This document shows, in pieces, positions 63,307 through 64,000 of a stretch of DNA of 64,000 bases. Position 1 is the first letter of the stretch, and every line of letters begins with the position of its first letter. Position numbers and translations under genes: made by a program. This DNA is from Acetobacterium sp965140355 (GTDB taxonomy: Bacteria; Bacillota; Clostridia; Eubacteriales; Eubacteriaceae), in the NCBI GenBank assembly GCA_965140355.1, contig OZ223193.1, positions 310,001 through 374,000 on the forward strand, given 5' to 3'. The notes under the pieces are model-generated. The model saw only the letters and a list, made by a program, of their open reading frames with translations. It was not told the origin of the DNA and did not search any database.

Positions 63307-63365
63307 ATTTGACCACTTATGTTAGTCTAATCTAACTTAAGTATTTATTCATTTAGGAGGTTTTT

Positions 63366-63947
63366 ATGAACAACAAACTGCAAGCCAAAGATTTAATCAA
63401 TGTCGGTATCTTTACAGCAATTTATTTTGTCGTTTTCTTTGCCACCGGTATGATCGGGTATATTCCCGTTTTAATGTTGGCGCTCCCCTTTCTTTGCCCG
63501 ATGATTACCGGGATTCCCTTTATGCTTTTTCTGACCAAGGTCAACAAATTCGGAATGGTTACCATTATGGGCACCGTCTTAAGTCTGTTAATGATGCTCA
63601 CCGGCCATGCCTGGATTGGCATTCCCTTTGGCGTGATTTTCTCCTTAATCGCCGATATGATCCTCAAATCCGGCCATTTTACCAATTGGGGGAAGATCCG
63701 CATCGGTTACGTCGTTTTTAGTGAATGGTTAATCGCTCTATTCATTCCGATATTTTTCATGCGGGACAGTTATTTTGCAACTATGCGTGACGGTTATGGG
63801 GATTACTACACCGACACGCTGATGGCTATCACCCCAACCTGGGTTTTCTTTGTCATGATTGCCGCTATTGCGCTTGGAGCTATCGCCGGAGCCTATCTGG
63901 GCAAAACGATGCTGAAAAAACATTTTAAACGGGCTGGCATTGCCTGA
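63366..63947 (+). CDS. ECF transporter S component, MptD/Trep_Strep family
   Basis: This 193-residue membrane protein has about six hydrophobic segments and the MptD-like pattern: KDLINVGIFTAIYFVVFFATGM at the start, then ALPFLCPMITGIPFMLF and a GIPFGVIFSLIADMILKSG segment. It is probably the substrate-binding part of an energy-coupling factor transporter. Members lie beside EcfT/EcfA genes and ABC exporters in Bacillota, as here. The substrate is unproven; metal or vitamin uptake is the usual class. The next gene starts within its stop codon (ATGA). Confidence 0.85.
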   Translation: MNNKLQAKDLINVGIFTAIYFVVFFATGMIGYIPVLMLALPFLCPMITGIPFMLFLTKVNKFGMVTIMGTVLSLLMMLTGHAWIGIPFGVIFSLIADMILKSGHFTNWGKIRIGYVVFSEWLIALFIPIFFMRDSYFATMRDGYGDYYTDTLMAITPTWVFFVMIAAIALGAIAGAYLGKTMLKKHFKRAGIA

Positions 63948-64000
63948 TGGACCGATCAACCTTTGCCAATGAGCGGCGCAGTCATTTCTGGCTGGACCCT
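63947..64000 (+). CDS. EcfT-like transmembrane protein, start only (3' truncated)
   Basis: An ATG overlapping the S-component stop codon opens a frame that runs off the window. The 18 codons present end in HFWLDP, matching the WLDPRTKL start of EcfT proteins. This fits an ECF transporter operon that continues to the right, but the call rests on only a few residues. Confidence 0.6.
   Translation, partial: MDRSTFANERRSHFWLDP

Noticed and set aside
1..64000. CRISPR arrays, tRNA and rRNA genes
   Set aside because: I saw no regularly spaced repeats with unique spacers, no tRNA-like cloverleaf or CCA-ended genes, and no rRNA sequence; a covariance scan would be needed to exclude a tRNA fully.

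Overview
The window looks like chromosome of an acetogenic Bacillota, most likely Acetobacterium or a close Eubacteriaceae relative. The reasons are a corrinoid methyltransferase pair at the left edge, a complete electron-bifurcating lactate operon of the Acetobacterium lctA-lctBCDEF type, clostridial rpoB/rpoC/fusA/tuf sequences, moderate-to-low GC and strong AGGAGG-type ribosome binding sites. The genus is inferred from gene content and recalled homologies; no search was run. No rRNA, tRNA or CRISPR array was seen.

Layout. 1-1.1 kb: end of a methyltetrahydrofolate:corrinoid methyltransferase gene and its corrinoid protein. 1.2-5.4 kb: an SLC13-type anion transporter, a GPH/MFS transporter and a divergent TetR regulator with palindromes over the transporter promoter. 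5.6-17.8 kb: the transcription/translation block on the minus strand, in the order rpoB, rpoC, L7Ae-like gene, rpsL, rpsG, fusA, tuf. 18.1-20.6 kb: a polar amino acid ABC importer with a hairpin-rich gap after the binding-protein gene. 20.7-21.4 kb: a NiCo (czcD) riboswitch with its promoter and terminator, standing in front of a ruined P-type ATPase gene. 21.4-24.5 kb: glycerol kinase and a YtcJ-like amidohydrolase. 24.5-26.0 kb: an intact IS110-family element.

26.1-33.2 kb is a carbohydrate region. It holds an SGNH hydrolase behind an unclassified structured leader, the dihydroxyacetone-kinase subunits DhaL, DhaK and DhaM, a sigma-54 activator carrying an HPr-like domain, and a divergent RpiB-like plus TIM-like isomerase pair. 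Two good sigma-54 promoters (before dhaM and dhaK) and a tandem 15-bp repeat that looks like the activator's enhancer tie these genes together. The set resembles tetrulose (erythrulose) catabolism as much as dihydroxyacetone use. 33.3-35 kb: an AcuI/YhdH-type reductase and a divergent MarR regulator.

35-46 kb is an accessory, partly decayed region. It has several unknown genes, a DUF3810 membrane metalloprotease-like protein with a possible ATT start, RhuM/Fic and transposase remnants, a class-C beta-lactamase-like hydrolase whose C-terminal end is duplicated about 5 kb away as a broken copy, an unknown 405-aa protein, a PD-(D/E)XK nuclease-like protein, a flavodoxin-type Fe-S protein and a metallo-beta-lactamase-fold enzyme. 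46.3-50.9 kb: a modular secreted GH5 glucanase, then a MerR regulator with an ABC-2 exporter whose permease gene is frameshifted.

51-58.5 kb: the lactate system. LctA (GntR) diverges from lctB-lctC-lctD-lctE(permease)-lctF(racemase); the lct promoter is a consensus sigma-A site with a perfect operator just downstream and a structured leader. 58.5-64 kb: a translationally coupled pair of ABC exporters, an AraC regulator with a large inverted repeat beside its ribosome binding site, and a divergent ECF transporter S component followed by the start of an EcfT gene that runs off the window.
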